Below, in pieces: positions 8,110 to 16,557 of a DNA stretch of 64,000 nucleotides (the stretch's first letter is position 1; each line of letters begins with the position of its first letter). The notes beneath the pieces are model-generated. The model had not been told where the DNA came from. It saw nothing but the letters and a program-made list of their open reading frames with translations, and ran no database searches. Source of the DNA: Ramlibacter monticola (GTDB lineage: Bacteria > Pseudomonadota > Gammaproteobacteria > Burkholderiales > Burkholderiaceae_C); the NCBI RefSeq assembly GCF_016722785.1, contig NZ_JAEQNE010000007.1:186001-250000 (forward strand), given 5' to 3'. The translations under genes and the position numbers were made by a program.

Positions 8110-9588
8110 ATGACAATATCCGGGCGCGTACGGTCCGGCGTAATGACGGTCGCGGCCGCTCGCGCTGTGGTGAACGTGCTGGCCACGCTTAGCACGATTT
8201 TACTCGCCCGATTTCTCACGCCAGAAGATTTCGGCTTGGTTGCCATTGCAATCAGCGTGCTCGCAATTTCCAACTCGCTTACAGAGCTGTCGTTGGTAAA
8301 GGCCCTCATTCGCGTTCCTGTAATTTCGGATGACCATCTAGCTACGGCGTTTACGCTTGAGGCGATTCGTTCAACTCTCTTGGGTGGCCTTCTTGCATCG
8401 CTGGCAAGCCCGCTTGCTTCCTTGTATGGTGATCGGCGGCTCGTCGCCATCATGCTGGTCATTGCATTGACGACCTTTATCGGTGGCCTGCTGAATCCAA
8501 AAATAGTGCTGTTCACGCGCGACATAGATTTCCGTGCTGAAATTGCGAGAAGCCTCACTGAGCGGTTAGTTGGGATCGTCGTTGGGATCGCCATTGCGGC
8601 GCTATATCTCTCGTACTGGGCGCTCGTGCTCGGACCTCTGATGGGTCGAATAGCCACTGTTGTGTATTCCTACATGCAAGTTCACTATCGGCCGCGCTTG
8701 TCTATTAGCAGGGCGAAGGAGATGCTGTCGTTTTCCGTTTGGCTGTCTCTATCGCAGATGGTGATAACTGCGGCTGTCAGGCTTGACGAACTGGTAATCG
8801 GATACGTGCTAGGTAAGTCCGTCTTAGGCAGCTACAGTGTTGGTGAGCGCTTTAGCTTGATCGCTGTCCGCGAGGTGTCAGAACCAGTAGCTACTACGCT
8901 CTTGCCTTCGTTCAGCAAAATTTCAGGTGATCGGCTGCGACTCGCCAGTGCGTATGGAAGGGCGCAGTCCGCACTATTCGCGATAGCGCTTCCCCTAGGC
9001 GTCGGCTTTGCCGCGGTTTCGGATCTGTTCGTGGCTGTGGTGCTTGGCCCGCAGTGGGCGGGCGCTGCATTAGTTATCAAGATCGCAGCGCCGGTGATGG
9101 CGCTGCAAACACTATCGTCCCAGGTTCAGCCGCTGGCATTAGCGCTCGGCGCGCCGAGGTCTATTTTCATTCGCGAAGTTCAATACCTTCTGGTACGAGT
9201 TCCTGTTGTGTATTTCGGCCTCTTCGCCTACGGGATCCCGGGCCTGCTTCTTGGCCGCGCTGTTGCCGGTGTGCTAGGCACGGTTTTGAACCTCTCATTG
9301 GCGCGGAAGTTGGCGGGTCCGGGTATACGTGCGCAGGTGTGGGCAAGCCGACGGACCTTTGCAGCCACTGCCATTATGGTGGCGGCAATCCTCACCTATG
9401 AAAGGCTTCTTGGGCACGTGCTTGCCGACAATCCCGTCTTGAACTTGGCGGGGACCGTACTGGTTGGGGCAATAGCGCATTGCGCGGCTCTCGCAGGCTT
9501 GTGGGTGGCCGAGCGGCGCCCTGCGGGACCGGAATCCGAGCTCGCGCAAGCCGTCCGACACCTAACGGGTAAAGTTCGCCTGCCATGA
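8110..9588 (+). CDS. Wzx-like oligosaccharide flippase (MOP/PST family)
   Basis: A 492-residue integral membrane protein with about 12-14 hydrophobic segments. The N-terminal half shows LARFLTPEDFGLVAIAISVL, typical of the polysaccharide transporter branch of the MOP superfamily. It should flip the lipid-linked repeat unit across the inner membrane before polymerisation. It begins 56 bp after the pyruvyl transferase and is the last gene of the + strand operon. Beyond it is an insertion-sequence nest, so the original downstream neighbour may have been lost. Confidence 0.85.
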   Translation: MTISGRVRSGVMTVAAARAVVNVLATLSTILLARFLTPEDFGLVAIAISVLAISNSLTELSLVKALIRVPVISDDHLATAFTLEAIRSTLLGGLLASLASPLASLYGDRRLVAIMLVIALTTFIGGLLNPKIVLFTRDIDFRAEIARSLTERLVGIVVGIAIAALYLSYWALVLGPLMGRIATVVYSYMQVHYRPRLSISRAKEMLSFSVWLSLSQMVITAAVRLDELVIGYVLGKSVLGSYSVGERFSLIAVREVSEPVATTLLPSFSKISGDRLRLASAYGRAQSALFAIALPLGVGFAAVSDLFVAVVLGPQWAGAALVIKIAAPVMALQTLSSQVQPLALALGAPRSIFIREVQYLLVRVPVVYFGLFAYGIPGLLLGRAVAGVLGTVLNLSLARKLAGPGIRAQVWASRRTFAATAIMVAAILTYERLLGHVLADNPVLNLAGTVLVGAIAHCAALAGLWVAERRPAGPESELAQAVRHLTGKVRLP

Positions 9589-9817
9589 TTCGCCACCTGT
9601 CGGATGCGACCTTGGTCGAAGGCCTCGAGGGGGCAAAGGTGGTCGCTTCTAATGGCCAACTGCGGAGCAAGCAGGCGCCCAGGTTCTGGTGCATGCGTAT
9701 AGTCTTGGTGCGACGCGAAGGGGGGATCGAGGGTCGCAGCATCCTTGCCGCATCGATTCAGCAAGTGCATCTGCGCTCAAGCTGTGTCAGGAGACACGAG
9801 AAACTGACCCCCCATGT
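9589..9817. other. Gap between wzx and IS66; possible end of an older transposon
   Basis: No convincing gene. An open frame from the wzx stop to 9821 has no recognisable content. Near its right edge, TGTCAGGAGACACGAGAAAC (9785-9804) followed by TGACC resembles a transposon terminus. It reads straight into the 8-bp IS66 target duplication, so IS66 may have landed inside or at the end of an older element whose transposase remnant lies at 12.7-12.95 kb. Confidence 0.3.
9810..9817. repeat. IS66 target-site duplication, left copy
   Basis: CCCCATGT directly abuts the left terminus of the IS66-family element. The identical octamer abuts the right terminus at 12653-12660. Eight bases is the duplication size known for the IS66 family. 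Confidence 0.85.
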
Positions 9818-9862
9818 GTAAGCGGCTGGGCGCACCACCTTGACGGTCGCGAGCGGAGGCGA

Positions 9863-10587
9863 TCAGTCCTGGGATTTCCAGCGATGCGGCAGCAGTTCGT
9901 TGAGGGCGCTGGCCGGATGCTCGGGTAGGCGCTGCAGGATGTCTCGCAGGTAGGCGTGCGGATCGCGCCCACAGAGCTAGGCGGACTGCACCAGGCTCAT
10001 GACCATCGCGGCGCGTTGGCCGGCGAGTTCGCTGCCACAGAACAACTACGCCTTCCGGCCGACCGCCCAGGGACGTATCAGGTTTTCGATGTGGTGGTTC
10101 GAAACCGGCACTCGCCGTCGTCCAGGTTGCGCGTCAGCGCCGGCCAGTTGTTCAAGCTGTAGTCGATGGCCTTGGCCGTCGCGCCGCCGTCAGCCACCCG
10201 GGCACGTTCCAGTTGCAGCCACTCGTGCAGGTCCTGCCATAGGGGCTTGGCAAGCTCCTGGCGTGCGGCCAGGCGCCGCGGTGCGCCCATGCCCGCGAAC
10301 TCGCGTTCGAGCCGCCAGATCCGCGCCATCCGTCGCAGGACCTCGTCGGCCACGCTGCTGCCGCCGCCGGCCTTGAGCAGTTCGTCACACTTGCGTCTGG
10401 CGTGCGCAATACAACCTGCCCCGGTGCGTCCGGGCCAGCTTTCCGGATCCAGGGCGCTGTCGTAGCCCGCGTATTCGTCGCGCACCAGCGTGCCCTGCCA
10501 ACTTCGTCGGCCTCCGGGTCGGTCTTCGCCGCGCAGGAACTCGATGGGGTACTGCGCCCCGCGTCCCAGGCAGAAGTCGTACACCAC
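9863..10587 (-). pseudogene. tnpC: IS66 tnpC transposase, 3' part (frameshifted)
   Basis: The open part reads VYDFCLGRGAQYPIEFLRG through AIDYSLNNWPALTRNLDDGE, which is IS66 transposase sequence. The frame then breaks: the expected continuation (NHHIENLIRPWAVGRK, SELAGQRAAMVMSLVQSA, DPHAYLRDILQRLPEHPASA, NELLPHRW) is found in other frames, with an in-frame TAG after SLVQSA. The stop of the original gene would be at 9863. The 5' part lies beyond the inserted IS3 element at 11848-11955. Removing the insert and one 4-bp duplication restores AVVYDF in frame. Confidence 0.85.
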
Positions 10588-10642
10588 TGACCTGCCCCCC
10601 TCCGCCGTACCAATCCAAGGTACGAAGTCCGGGGTTGAAAGG

Positions 10643-11479
10643 TTAATCGATTTGGCTGTTGACTAATTGGTCTTCCGCAGCATCGCCAGCTCGCTGGCGA
10701 TGCTGCTCGGCGAACCTGGCCGGCGGAATGCGCCCAAGGCTGCTGTGTGGTCTGACCTCGTTGAAGTCCTGGCGCCAAGCGGCGATGGCAGCACGGGCCT
10801 GGGTCAGCGTTTGAAACCAGTGCTCGTTCAGGCACTCGTCGCGGAACTTGCCGTTGAAGCTCTCGATGTAGCCGTTCTGCATAGGGCGCCCTGGCTCAAT
10901 GAGGAGGTGGCGGATGCCGTGGCTTTGCGCCCAGGCCATGAATGCCCGGCTGGTGAACTCCGGACCGTTATCGGTCCGCACGGCCAAGGGGTAGCCGCGG
11001 AATCGGGCCGCTTCGTCCAGCAGCCGCGTGACGTACTCGCCGGAGATGCCGAAGTCGATGCCGATCTGCACGCACTCATGGGTGAAGTCGTCCGCCACCG
11101 TCAAACACTTAATCCGCCGCCCGTTGGCCAGGCTGTCGCTGACAAAGTCCATGCTCCAGACCTCATTGACGACGCTGGCCAGCTGCAGCGGCACGCGCTC
11201 GGACACGGGGCGTTTGGCCTTCCTGCGCTTGCGAACCGACAGGTTGGCCTGCTGATACAGCCGCAGCAGCCGCTTGTGGTTCACCCCGGCGAAGTAGGGG
11301 CGCAACAGATCGTGGATGCGACGGTAGCCAAAGCGCCGGCGCACATGGGCGATCTCGATGATCTTGGCGCTCAGGGCCTGGTTCATCTCGCTTTCCTCGG
11401 GCGGGTGTCGGTAGCTGTCGCGGGCGAGCCCCACAAGACGGCAGGCGCGGCGCTCGGACAGGTGGAACTGATCCACCAT
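10643..11479 (-). CDS. IS3-family transposase OrfB (DDE integrase domain)
   Basis: A 278-residue catalytic half of the IS3 transposase. An HTH_21-type region (FGYRRIHDLLRPYF) precedes the rve integrase core. The acidic triad is visible: Asp in EVWSMDFVSD, Asp in VRTDNGPEF and Glu in QNGYIESFNGKFRDECLNE. The C-terminus has FNEVRPHSSLGRIPPARFA. The frame stays open upstream of the ATG, through KALAPQAKRKTIAT, into the end of orfA. The active OrfAB protein is therefore expected from a -1 frameshift near the GTAAAG stretch at the orfA end. It appears complete. Confidence 0.92.
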   Translation of the reverse strand: MVDQFHLSERRACRLVGLARDSYRHPPEESEMNQALSAKIIEIAHVRRRFGYRRIHDLLRPYFAGVNHKRLLRLYQQANLSVRKRRKAKRPVSERVPLQLASVVNEVWSMDFVSDSLANGRRIKCLTVADDFTHECVQIGIDFGISGEYVTRLLDEAARFRGYPLAVRTDNGPEFTSRAFMAWAQSHGIRHLLIEPGRPMQNGYIESFNGKFRDECLNEHWFQTLTQARAAIAAWRQDFNEVRPHSSLGRIPPARFAEQHRQRAGDAAEDQLVNSQID

Positions 11480-11511
11480 GGTCGCGATCGTCTTGCGCTT
11501 GGCCTGTGGGG

Positions 11512-11787
11512 CTAACGCTTTACCCCGAAGACGCCTTTGAGCGCGTGGATGTCCAGGTGGGCCTCGGCCAGCAGCTTCTTCAGCTTGGCGTTCTCGCTCT
11601 CCAGCTCACGCAGTCGCTTGGCGTCGGGCACGTCCATGCCGCCGTACTTGGCGCGCCACTTGTAGAACGTGGCGTCGCTGAAGCCGCCCTTGCGGCATAG
11701 CTCCTTCACCGGTATCCCCGCCTCGGCTTGGCGGATGAACCCGATGATCTGCTCCTCCGTGAATCTGCTCTTCTTCATGTCCGTCAT
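11512..11787 (-). CDS. IS3-family transposase OrfA (helix-turn-helix)
   Basis: A 91-residue HTH_8 transposase subunit: KSRFTEEQIIGFIRQAEAG, then the recognition helix region GGFSDATFYKWRAKYGG, then the leucine-zipper-like LRELESENAKLKKLLAE. It binds the element ends and supplies the N-terminus of the OrfAB fusion. The start is taken as the ATG of MTDMKKSRF; MKKSRF (11778) is equally possible. It overlaps the open upstream extension of orfB in the -1 frame. Confidence 0.9.
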   Translation of the reverse strand: MTDMKKSRFTEEQIIGFIRQAEAGIPVKELCRKGGFSDATFYKWRAKYGGMDVPDAKRLRELESENAKLKKLLAEAHLDIHALKGVFGVKR

Positions 11788-11847
11788 TCTCCTGGTTGAC
11801 GGACTTCGCAAACTATCGGCTGGTAACGGCAGGAGGGGAGCAGGTCA

Positions 11848-11955
11848 CCACGGCCGGCGTCGGGTCGAATTCGCCGCGAGCGTAGGCCCACACGTAGGCG
11901 CGCTTGGTCTTGCCCGCGCCCGGGTCGAGCATCGCTGTCAGTGGTCTTCCAATAA
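11848..11955 (-). pseudogene. tnpC: IS66 tnpC, internal fragment upstream of the IS3 insertion
   Basis: About 35 codons reading AMLDPGAGKTKRAYVWAYAR and GEFDPTPAVV, the RNase H-like core entry of IS66 transposases. The segment ends exactly at the IS3 right terminus and continues in the fragment at 9863-10587. Its N-terminal 200-odd codons are missing: upstream sequence is tnpB, so a deletion has joined the two genes near 11.95 kb. The exact junction is estimated. Confidence 0.75.
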
Positions 11956-12187
11956 TCCCCATCGGGCCAGCAGAACCTGCCTTGATTGAGCCGACGCACT
12001 GCGCACCACAGGCCGAAGCCGTCATGCACCAGCAGCTTCACGCGCGTGTGTCGGGGGTTGGCAAACAGGTATCCGTGGTGCGCCCTGGCCGCGCCGAATA
12101 CTTGCACGACGTGCGCCAGCAGGCGCTCCGGGCCGCAGCGCAGGTCCACCGGGTGTACCGCCAGCACATCGCGTCGATGCGGATCAC
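11955..12187 (-). pseudogene. tnpB: IS66 tnpB (frameshifted, 3' truncated)
   Basis: Starts with GTG overlapping the tnpA stop (GTGA). It reads VIRIDAM, then needs a one-base shift to continue as LAVHPVDLRCGPERLLAHVV, VFGAARAHHGYLFANPRHTR and LLVHDGFGLWCAVRRLNQ. This is the standard IS66 Orf2 sequence. After GRFCWP the gene stops matching because of the deletion into tnpC. Non-functional. Confidence 0.8.
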
Positions 12188-12573
12188 CGCAGCAGCTCGC
12201 CCAGCCATGCTGCGTACTCGCCAGCCGCCAACACCGGCCATGTCACGCTCACGACCAGAGCACCGCGCTTGATTTCCGCGCGGATCGAGTCGGCCGCTGC
12301 CGGCGCAGCGACCACGGCGGGTGGTGTGGCGGGCAGCGGCGCCGGCAACGCCAGTGCGACGAACTGCGGCGACGATGCGCTCGCGGCCTCTGGCGGGGCT
12401 GGGCGTTCCTCCTTGTACCCTCGGCCGCGGCGCCATTGGTGCATCAGGTTGGCGTTCAACGCGAACGACAGCGCCACCGCCGAAACCGACGCGCCAGGTT
12501 CGGCGCAGGCCGCCAGCACCTGGGCCTTGAACTGCTCGCTCTGCCGGCGGCGCGGCTTCTGATTGGCACGCAT
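12184..12573 (-). CDS. tnpA: IS66-family accessory protein TnpA (Orf1)
   Basis: A 129-residue IS66 Orf1 protein with an N-terminal helix-turn-helix (RRQSEQFKAQVLAACAEPGA, ALSFALNANLMHQWRRGRG), a low-complexity Ala/Pro linker and a short C-terminal domain ending AAWLGELLR. It appears full length. Its partners tnpB and tnpC are broken, so it is probably a relic or could only act in trans. Confidence 0.8.
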   Translation of the reverse strand: MRANQKPRRRQSEQFKAQVLAACAEPGASVSAVALSFALNANLMHQWRRGRGYKEERPAPPEAASASSPQFVALALPAPLPATPPAVVAAPAAADSIRAEIKRGALVVSVTWPVLAAGEYAAWLGELLR

Positions 12574-12652
12574 AGACGTCCATCAAACTTAGATGGACAC
12601 CATCGTCGCCGTCCTGACCTCACGTCTCAAGGTGGGACGGCCAGCCGCTTAC

Positions 12653-13257
12653 CCCCATGTTGCCTCAGGGAGGAATGTTACCGGGACGGTTCTGCGAGCG
12701 TAGAGGCTTGTTGTTCGTCATGGATTCGCTGGATCAATGAGCGGCCTGCCTCAGACCTCCACTTCTCCAGAGCTCGTTGAATCGTCCGGAGGTGTTTGTC
12801 TTCGAACGCGGCTTCAGGCGCGTGCGCCTGAAGCCGCTGGAGAACAACTGCGCCGGTAAGTGCCGGTTCAAACGCATACTGCGGTTTTCCAGCCGCCCGA
12901 GTACTCACGGTCAACAGCAATTGGAAACCTTCGATGAATTGCTGCGCGACCAACGCCTGAACGTCAACTGGGCGGTGTTCGCGGACCGAGGCGCGGCATA
13001 CCTTGGCGGCTCAGCGGCGGGCGTACTACAACGAGATCCGTCCTCGCAGGCTCTTAAGGACCTCAGCCCCGGACCAGAAACAGCTGCCATCCGATTGCCA
13101 GTTGAACCTTCTGAGTGGCCCCCGCGCCCAGTTGGGCTTCCGAATAGACGTGCTGCAACACATTCGGGCTAGAGCCTTTTCAGGGCCGATGCAGGCGCCA
13201 CGCGTAGTACTACACACCGAACCCGAAATCGGCACAATGGCGGCGCCTAGCATATGG
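12653..13257. other. Transposase remnants between IS66 and wzc
   Basis: The first 8 bases are the right IS66 target duplication. The rest holds a - strand transposase tail (12678-12953, listed separately) and, on the + strand near 13002-13045, a short QRRAYYNEIRPRRLL stretch resembling the C-terminus of another DDE transposase. No intact gene is present. The remnants suggest a repeated insertion hotspot at the end of the glycosyltransferase operon. Confidence 0.55.
12678..12953 (-). pseudogene. Truncated DDE transposase C-terminus (IS21/IS481-like)
   Basis: About 90 codons that include VLQRLQAHAPEAAFEDKHLR and TIQRALEKWRSEAGRSLI. This resembles the C-terminal segment of integrase-core transposases (pattern HLRTVQRALKxWR). 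Upstream coding sequence is absent. It may be the end of an element whose terminus lies on the other side of IS66 near 9785. The family assignment is tentative. Confidence 0.5.
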
Positions 13258-15516
13258 CTAAACTTTCGCGCCCTCATACGCGTATTGCTGGTATCGATAG
13301 CTGTCATACCGGTACCCATATCGCCCGTAGTGCCGGCGATTTAGATCAAGCGCATTGAAGATCACTCCACTGGCCACCTTGCCAGCTTGAGATAAGCGTT
13401 TGCCGCTTTCCAACAGTTCGCCGATTTGGGTTTCCCCCGCGCGCGCGACAAGTAGCAACGTGCCCGCTTGGTGTGCGACATTGAGTGTATCCGCCGCTGC
13501 TAGGACCGGCGGGGTATCGATGATCACGATGTCGTAAGCATTGGAGAACTGCGCAAGCAATGAGGCCAGCGCGCTACTCATTAGCAGCTCAGCAGGGTTC
13601 GGCGGAAGCACGCCGGTAGTTAAGAGATCCAAGTGCGGCGCTACGCCTGGGTGAATCGCCTCTGCAGGGCTGGCACTTCCAGCTATAACTTCAGACAACC
13701 CACGATCGCGAGAGACGCCGAAGTAGTTGTTCAGGTAGCCCTTACGGAGGTCCGCGTCAATTAGCAGAACGCGCTTACCGGTACTGGCCACCACGGCCGC
13801 GAAGTTCGCAGACAAGAAGCTTTTTCCAACGCCGGGGGTCGGACCGGTAATCAAAACGCGGTTATTTGGGGCATCCAACATAGCGAACTGAAGGGCAGTT
13901 CGAAGACTCCGCATACTCTCGATAGCTGGATCTTGCGGTGAAGTGGATGCCAGTAGATGAGTACCCTTCTGCTTGCCCTTCACCTTTGCCACGAGCCCCT
14001 CTTGGCCTTTGCTCAGAGGTATTGTGCTATACACGCTTAGGCCGGTGCGTGCTTCAATTTCTTGAGCATTGCGGATGCCGCGGAGAAACGAACTGCGGAA
14101 AAAGGCGCCCAAAATGCCCCCAAACAACCCCAACACAGCTGCGAGAGCCAAAGTTATTCCTCGGCGCGGGCGGATGGGCTGCTTGGGCTGAACTGCTGCA
14201 TCGATTACGCGAACATTGCCAATCTTGCCCTCGCGAATCAGCTGTAGTTGGAGGGAATTGTTCCTGAGTTGTTGGTAAAGCTCGTTATTTACCTTCACGT
14301 CACGCTCCAACCGGAGCGCGTCCTGCTGTACCGCGGGAAGGCTGCGGACCTTCGCATTTAGGGCATTAATCTCCTCATTCCAAGCGGCGATTTGCCCGTC
14401 CAGGGTAGTCACCAGAGGATGCTGAGGCGTAAATCGACTTACTAAGTCGCGGCGCTTCTGTTGCGCTTCCAGCAGTCTGGCTTGGAGCTCAACAGATCTG
14501 CTCAAAATCAGCTTCGCTTCTTCGTCAAGCGCAACCGTTCCCTGCCGATGTCGGTAGCTATTATAGGCCTCTTCTGCCTGATTCAGTTGCTTCTTAAATT
14601 GCGGCAGTTGCGTGTCCAAAAAGGCCAAGGTCTTCTGAGCTTCCGCAGCTTTGCGCTCGACATTCTGCTGAACGTATTGCCGGCCGATCTCATTCAGTAA
14701 ACGCGCTACCTGAATGCGATCAAACCCCTCGAGACGCGCCTCAATGATGCCCGATTGCCTGCCCTTTTCTGAGAGTTTCAAGCCATCTTGTAGTCGTTCT
14801 ATCGTTTCGACTCGGGAGTTGCTGACCAAATCGAATTCAGCGCCGGGAAGAGCGGTGATTTGAGTAACCGAAAGGGAGACCTTCCCTACGGGCGTCTCAG
14901 CTGCAAGCGGAGTGCCGACGGTTCCCGTAAGTACTCCGTCTAATTCGGGGTGGCTTAGAACAAAGGTGGTGGCGGAAGAGAGCCGCAAACGAAACTGTGT
15001 TCCCTCAAACAGTTCAGGGACGCTGAACTCCCCGACGTCGATGGTTTCCTTTCCCGCCACATAGCCGGGCAATCCAAAAAAACCAGGCTCCGACAATCCA
15101 TTAGCGCGACCTGCGAGCCATTCCCCCACCAAAGGAAGGTATCGCGGCTTGGCCTGAATTTGCATGCGCGTCTTGTCGACCGCCTCACCAATGACCATAC
15201 GCGAGCGAATAATCTCGATCTCCGCAATGGCGGGTGTTTTTAATTCAAAGAGTGCGCCAGCTTGACCCAGCAAGCTCCCAGCAGAGCCCGCCGAGTCTTC
15301 AACCTGGATCAACAGGTTAGCTTCGTACGTGGGTCGCGAAAGGAAGGCGACGGCGGCGCCTATACCGATTGCTAGGGAGGTGATGCCTGCAATGAGCCAC
15401 CTATTGTCAACGACAATGTCCCAGTACTCTCGTACGTTCGCGTGGGTGTCCTCTTCCAGGATTTTAGTTTCAGTCGCAGGCCCGAATTGGCGCTGCAGTA
15501 GGTGGGGTGCATTCAT
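13258..15516 (-). CDS. wzc: Wzc-type polysaccharide co-polymerase / tyrosine autokinase (copy 1)
   Basis: A 752-residue inner-membrane BY-kinase. The N-terminal Wzz domain has a first membrane segment after DIVVDNRWLIAGI, a long periplasmic coiled-coil region, and a second membrane segment (GITLALAAVLGLFGGIL). The C-terminal cytoplasmic kinase has Walker A (GPTPGVGKS), Walker A' (VLLIDADLRKG), Walker B (YDIVIIDTPPV) and a tyrosine-rich tail (HYGRYGYRYDSYRYQQYAY). It controls chain length and is dephosphorylated by Wzb. The start MNAPHLLQ was chosen because the paralogue at 30.3-32.6 kb begins identically (MNAPH). It follows fcl by 81 bp. Its base composition is less GC-rich than the paralogue's. 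Confidence 0.92.
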   Translation of the reverse strand: MNAPHLLQRQFGPATETKILEEDTHANVREYWDIVVDNRWLIAGITSLAIGIGAAVAFLSRPTYEANLLIQVEDSAGSAGSLLGQAGALFELKTPAIAEIEIIRSRMVIGEAVDKTRMQIQAKPRYLPLVGEWLAGRANGLSEPGFFGLPGYVAGKETIDVGEFSVPELFEGTQFRLRLSSATTFVLSHPELDGVLTGTVGTPLAAETPVGKVSLSVTQITALPGAEFDLVSNSRVETIERLQDGLKLSEKGRQSGIIEARLEGFDRIQVARLLNEIGRQYVQQNVERKAAEAQKTLAFLDTQLPQFKKQLNQAEEAYNSYRHRQGTVALDEEAKLILSRSVELQARLLEAQQKRRDLVSRFTPQHPLVTTLDGQIAAWNEEINALNAKVRSLPAVQQDALRLERDVKVNNELYQQLRNNSLQLQLIREGKIGNVRVIDAAVQPKQPIRPRRGITLALAAVLGLFGGILGAFFRSSFLRGIRNAQEIEARTGLSVYSTIPLSKGQEGLVAKVKGKQKGTHLLASTSPQDPAIESMRSLRTALQFAMLDAPNNRVLITGPTPGVGKSFLSANFAAVVASTGKRVLLIDADLRKGYLNNYFGVSRDRGLSEVIAGSASPAEAIHPGVAPHLDLLTTGVLPPNPAELLMSSALASLLAQFSNAYDIVIIDTPPVLAAADTLNVAHQAGTLLLVARAGETQIGELLESGKRLSQAGKVASGVIFNALDLNRRHYGRYGYRYDSYRYQQYAYEGAKV

Positions 15517-15597
15517 GGCGCTGACGCGAATGTCAAAGTGTTTGGATGCGCCGTGTCGCATCCCGGGAGATAGCCGACGCTGGCCGTGCGACTTCCA

Positions 15598-16557
15598 TCA
15601 GAGTCGGACTTCGCTCTGGTTCGCCAAGAACCAAGCATAAGATTGGCGAAGTCCTTCATGGAGTCCAATCCTCGCGGTCCAGCCGAGAGCGCGAAGGTTG
15701 GTTACGTCCATCAACTTCCGAGGTGCCCCGTCCGGCTTGCTCGCATCGAAAACGATGGTTCCATTAAAGCCGGTGACATCCGCAATAGCTTCGGCCAACT
15801 CCCGGATGGAGCAGTCCGCGCCCGTACCAACATTGATGTGCGACAGCATCGGGTGTGTGAACTCCCGATAACGCTCAACAGGCAGTTCCATGACGTGCAC
15901 AGAAGCTGCTGCCATGTCGTCGACATGCAGGAATTCCCGCTTCGGCGTCCCGGTCCCCCAGATCGTCACCACCTCGGCTCCCTTCTGCGCCGCCTCGTGG
16001 AAGCGCCGGATCAACGCCGGGATCACGTGGCTGTTCTCGGGATGGAAGTTGTCGTTCGGGCCGTACAAATTCGTGGGCATCACGCTCCGGTAATCCCGCC
16101 CGTACTCACGGTTGTAGCTTTCGCATAGCTTGATGCCGGCGATCTTTGCCACCGCGTAGGGCTCGTTCGTCGGCTCCAGGACGCCGGTGAGCAGCGCGTC
16201 CTCCCGCATCGGTTGCGGTACCGCGCGCGGATAGATGCACGAGGACCCCAGAAGTAGCAAGTTCTGCACGTTCGTCAGATGCGCTGAGTGAATCACGTTG
16301 CACTCGATCATCAGGTTCTCGTAAATGAACTGCGCAGGGTATGTATTGTTGGCGTGGATGCCACCCACCTTGGCAGCGGCCAGGTAAACCTGCGAGATGT
16401 TGTGACTGCGGAAGAACGCCTCCACCTGTTCCTGGCGGGTCAGGTCCACCTCGTCGCGGGTGGCCGTGAGGATGTTCTTGTGACCCTTGGCCTCCAACTG
16501 CCGCACGATGGCGGAACCGACCATCCCGCGATGGCCGGCGACGAAGACTGCGCTCAC
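15598..16557 (-). CDS. fcl: GDP-L-fucose synthase
   Basis: A 319-residue bifunctional 3,5-epimerase/4-reductase of the extended SDR family. It converts GDP-4-keto-6-deoxymannose to GDP-L-fucose with NADPH. The nucleotide-binding loop is VAGHRGMVGSAIVRQL near residue 5, the catalytic Ser-Tyr-Lys set is in LLLGSSCIYP and EPYAVAKIAG, and PTNLYGPNDNFHPENSHV is a hallmark of the enzyme. The start is GTG overlapping the gmd stop (GTGA), implying coupling. The long frame upstream is a shadow of gmd. Length matches the family. Confidence 0.95.
   Translation of the reverse strand: MSAVFVAGHRGMVGSAIVRQLEAKGHKNILTATRDEVDLTRQEQVEAFFRSHNISQVYLAAAKVGGIHANNTYPAQFIYENLMIECNVIHSAHLTNVQNLLLLGSSCIYPRAVPQPMREDALLTGVLEPTNEPYAVAKIAGIKLCESYNREYGRDYRSVMPTNLYGPNDNFHPENSHVIPALIRRFHEAAQKGAEVVTIWGTGTPKREFLHVDDMAAASVHVMELPVERYREFTHPMLSHINVGTGADCSIRELAEAIADVTGFNGTIVFDASKPDGAPRKLMDVTNLRALGWTARIGLHEGLRQSYAWFLANQSEVRL

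Larger units (their letters stand above)
10588..11847 (-). mobile_element. IS3-family insertion sequence (IS407-group-like), 1260 bp
   Basis: Both ends carry near-identical inverted repeats, TGACCTGCCCCCCTCC on the left and TGACCTGCTCCCCTCC (reverse complement) on the right. A 4-bp target duplication CCAC (10584-10587 and 11848-11851) matches the IS407 group. Inside are orfA and orfB in the -1 frame relationship expected for programmed frameshifting. Both look intact, so this copy could be active. It sits inside tnpC of the IS66 element and is therefore the younger insertion. Confidence 0.92.
9818..12652 (-). mobile_element. IS66-family insertion sequence, decayed and interrupted
   Basis: The element is bounded by imperfect inverted repeats starting GTAAGCGGCTGG and by an 8-bp target duplication CCCCATGT. 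Gene order on the - strand is the usual tnpA-tnpB-tnpC. tnpA is intact. tnpB has a frameshift near its start. A deletion fuses mid-tnpB to mid-tnpC around 11.95 kb. tnpC is split by an IS3-family element and has at least two frameshifts and a stop codon near its 3' end. It cannot transpose with its own proteins. Confidence 0.9.

Noticed and set aside
10667..11515. 282-codon + strand frame over the IS3 element
   Set aside because: Antisense to transposase OrfB, which has an intact DDE triad.
12809..12836. Perfect 13-bp inverted repeat CGGCTTCAGGCGC / GCGCCTGAAGCCG
   Set aside because: It falls inside the transposase remnant frame and has no partner or neighbour suggesting a regulatory role; probably coincidental.
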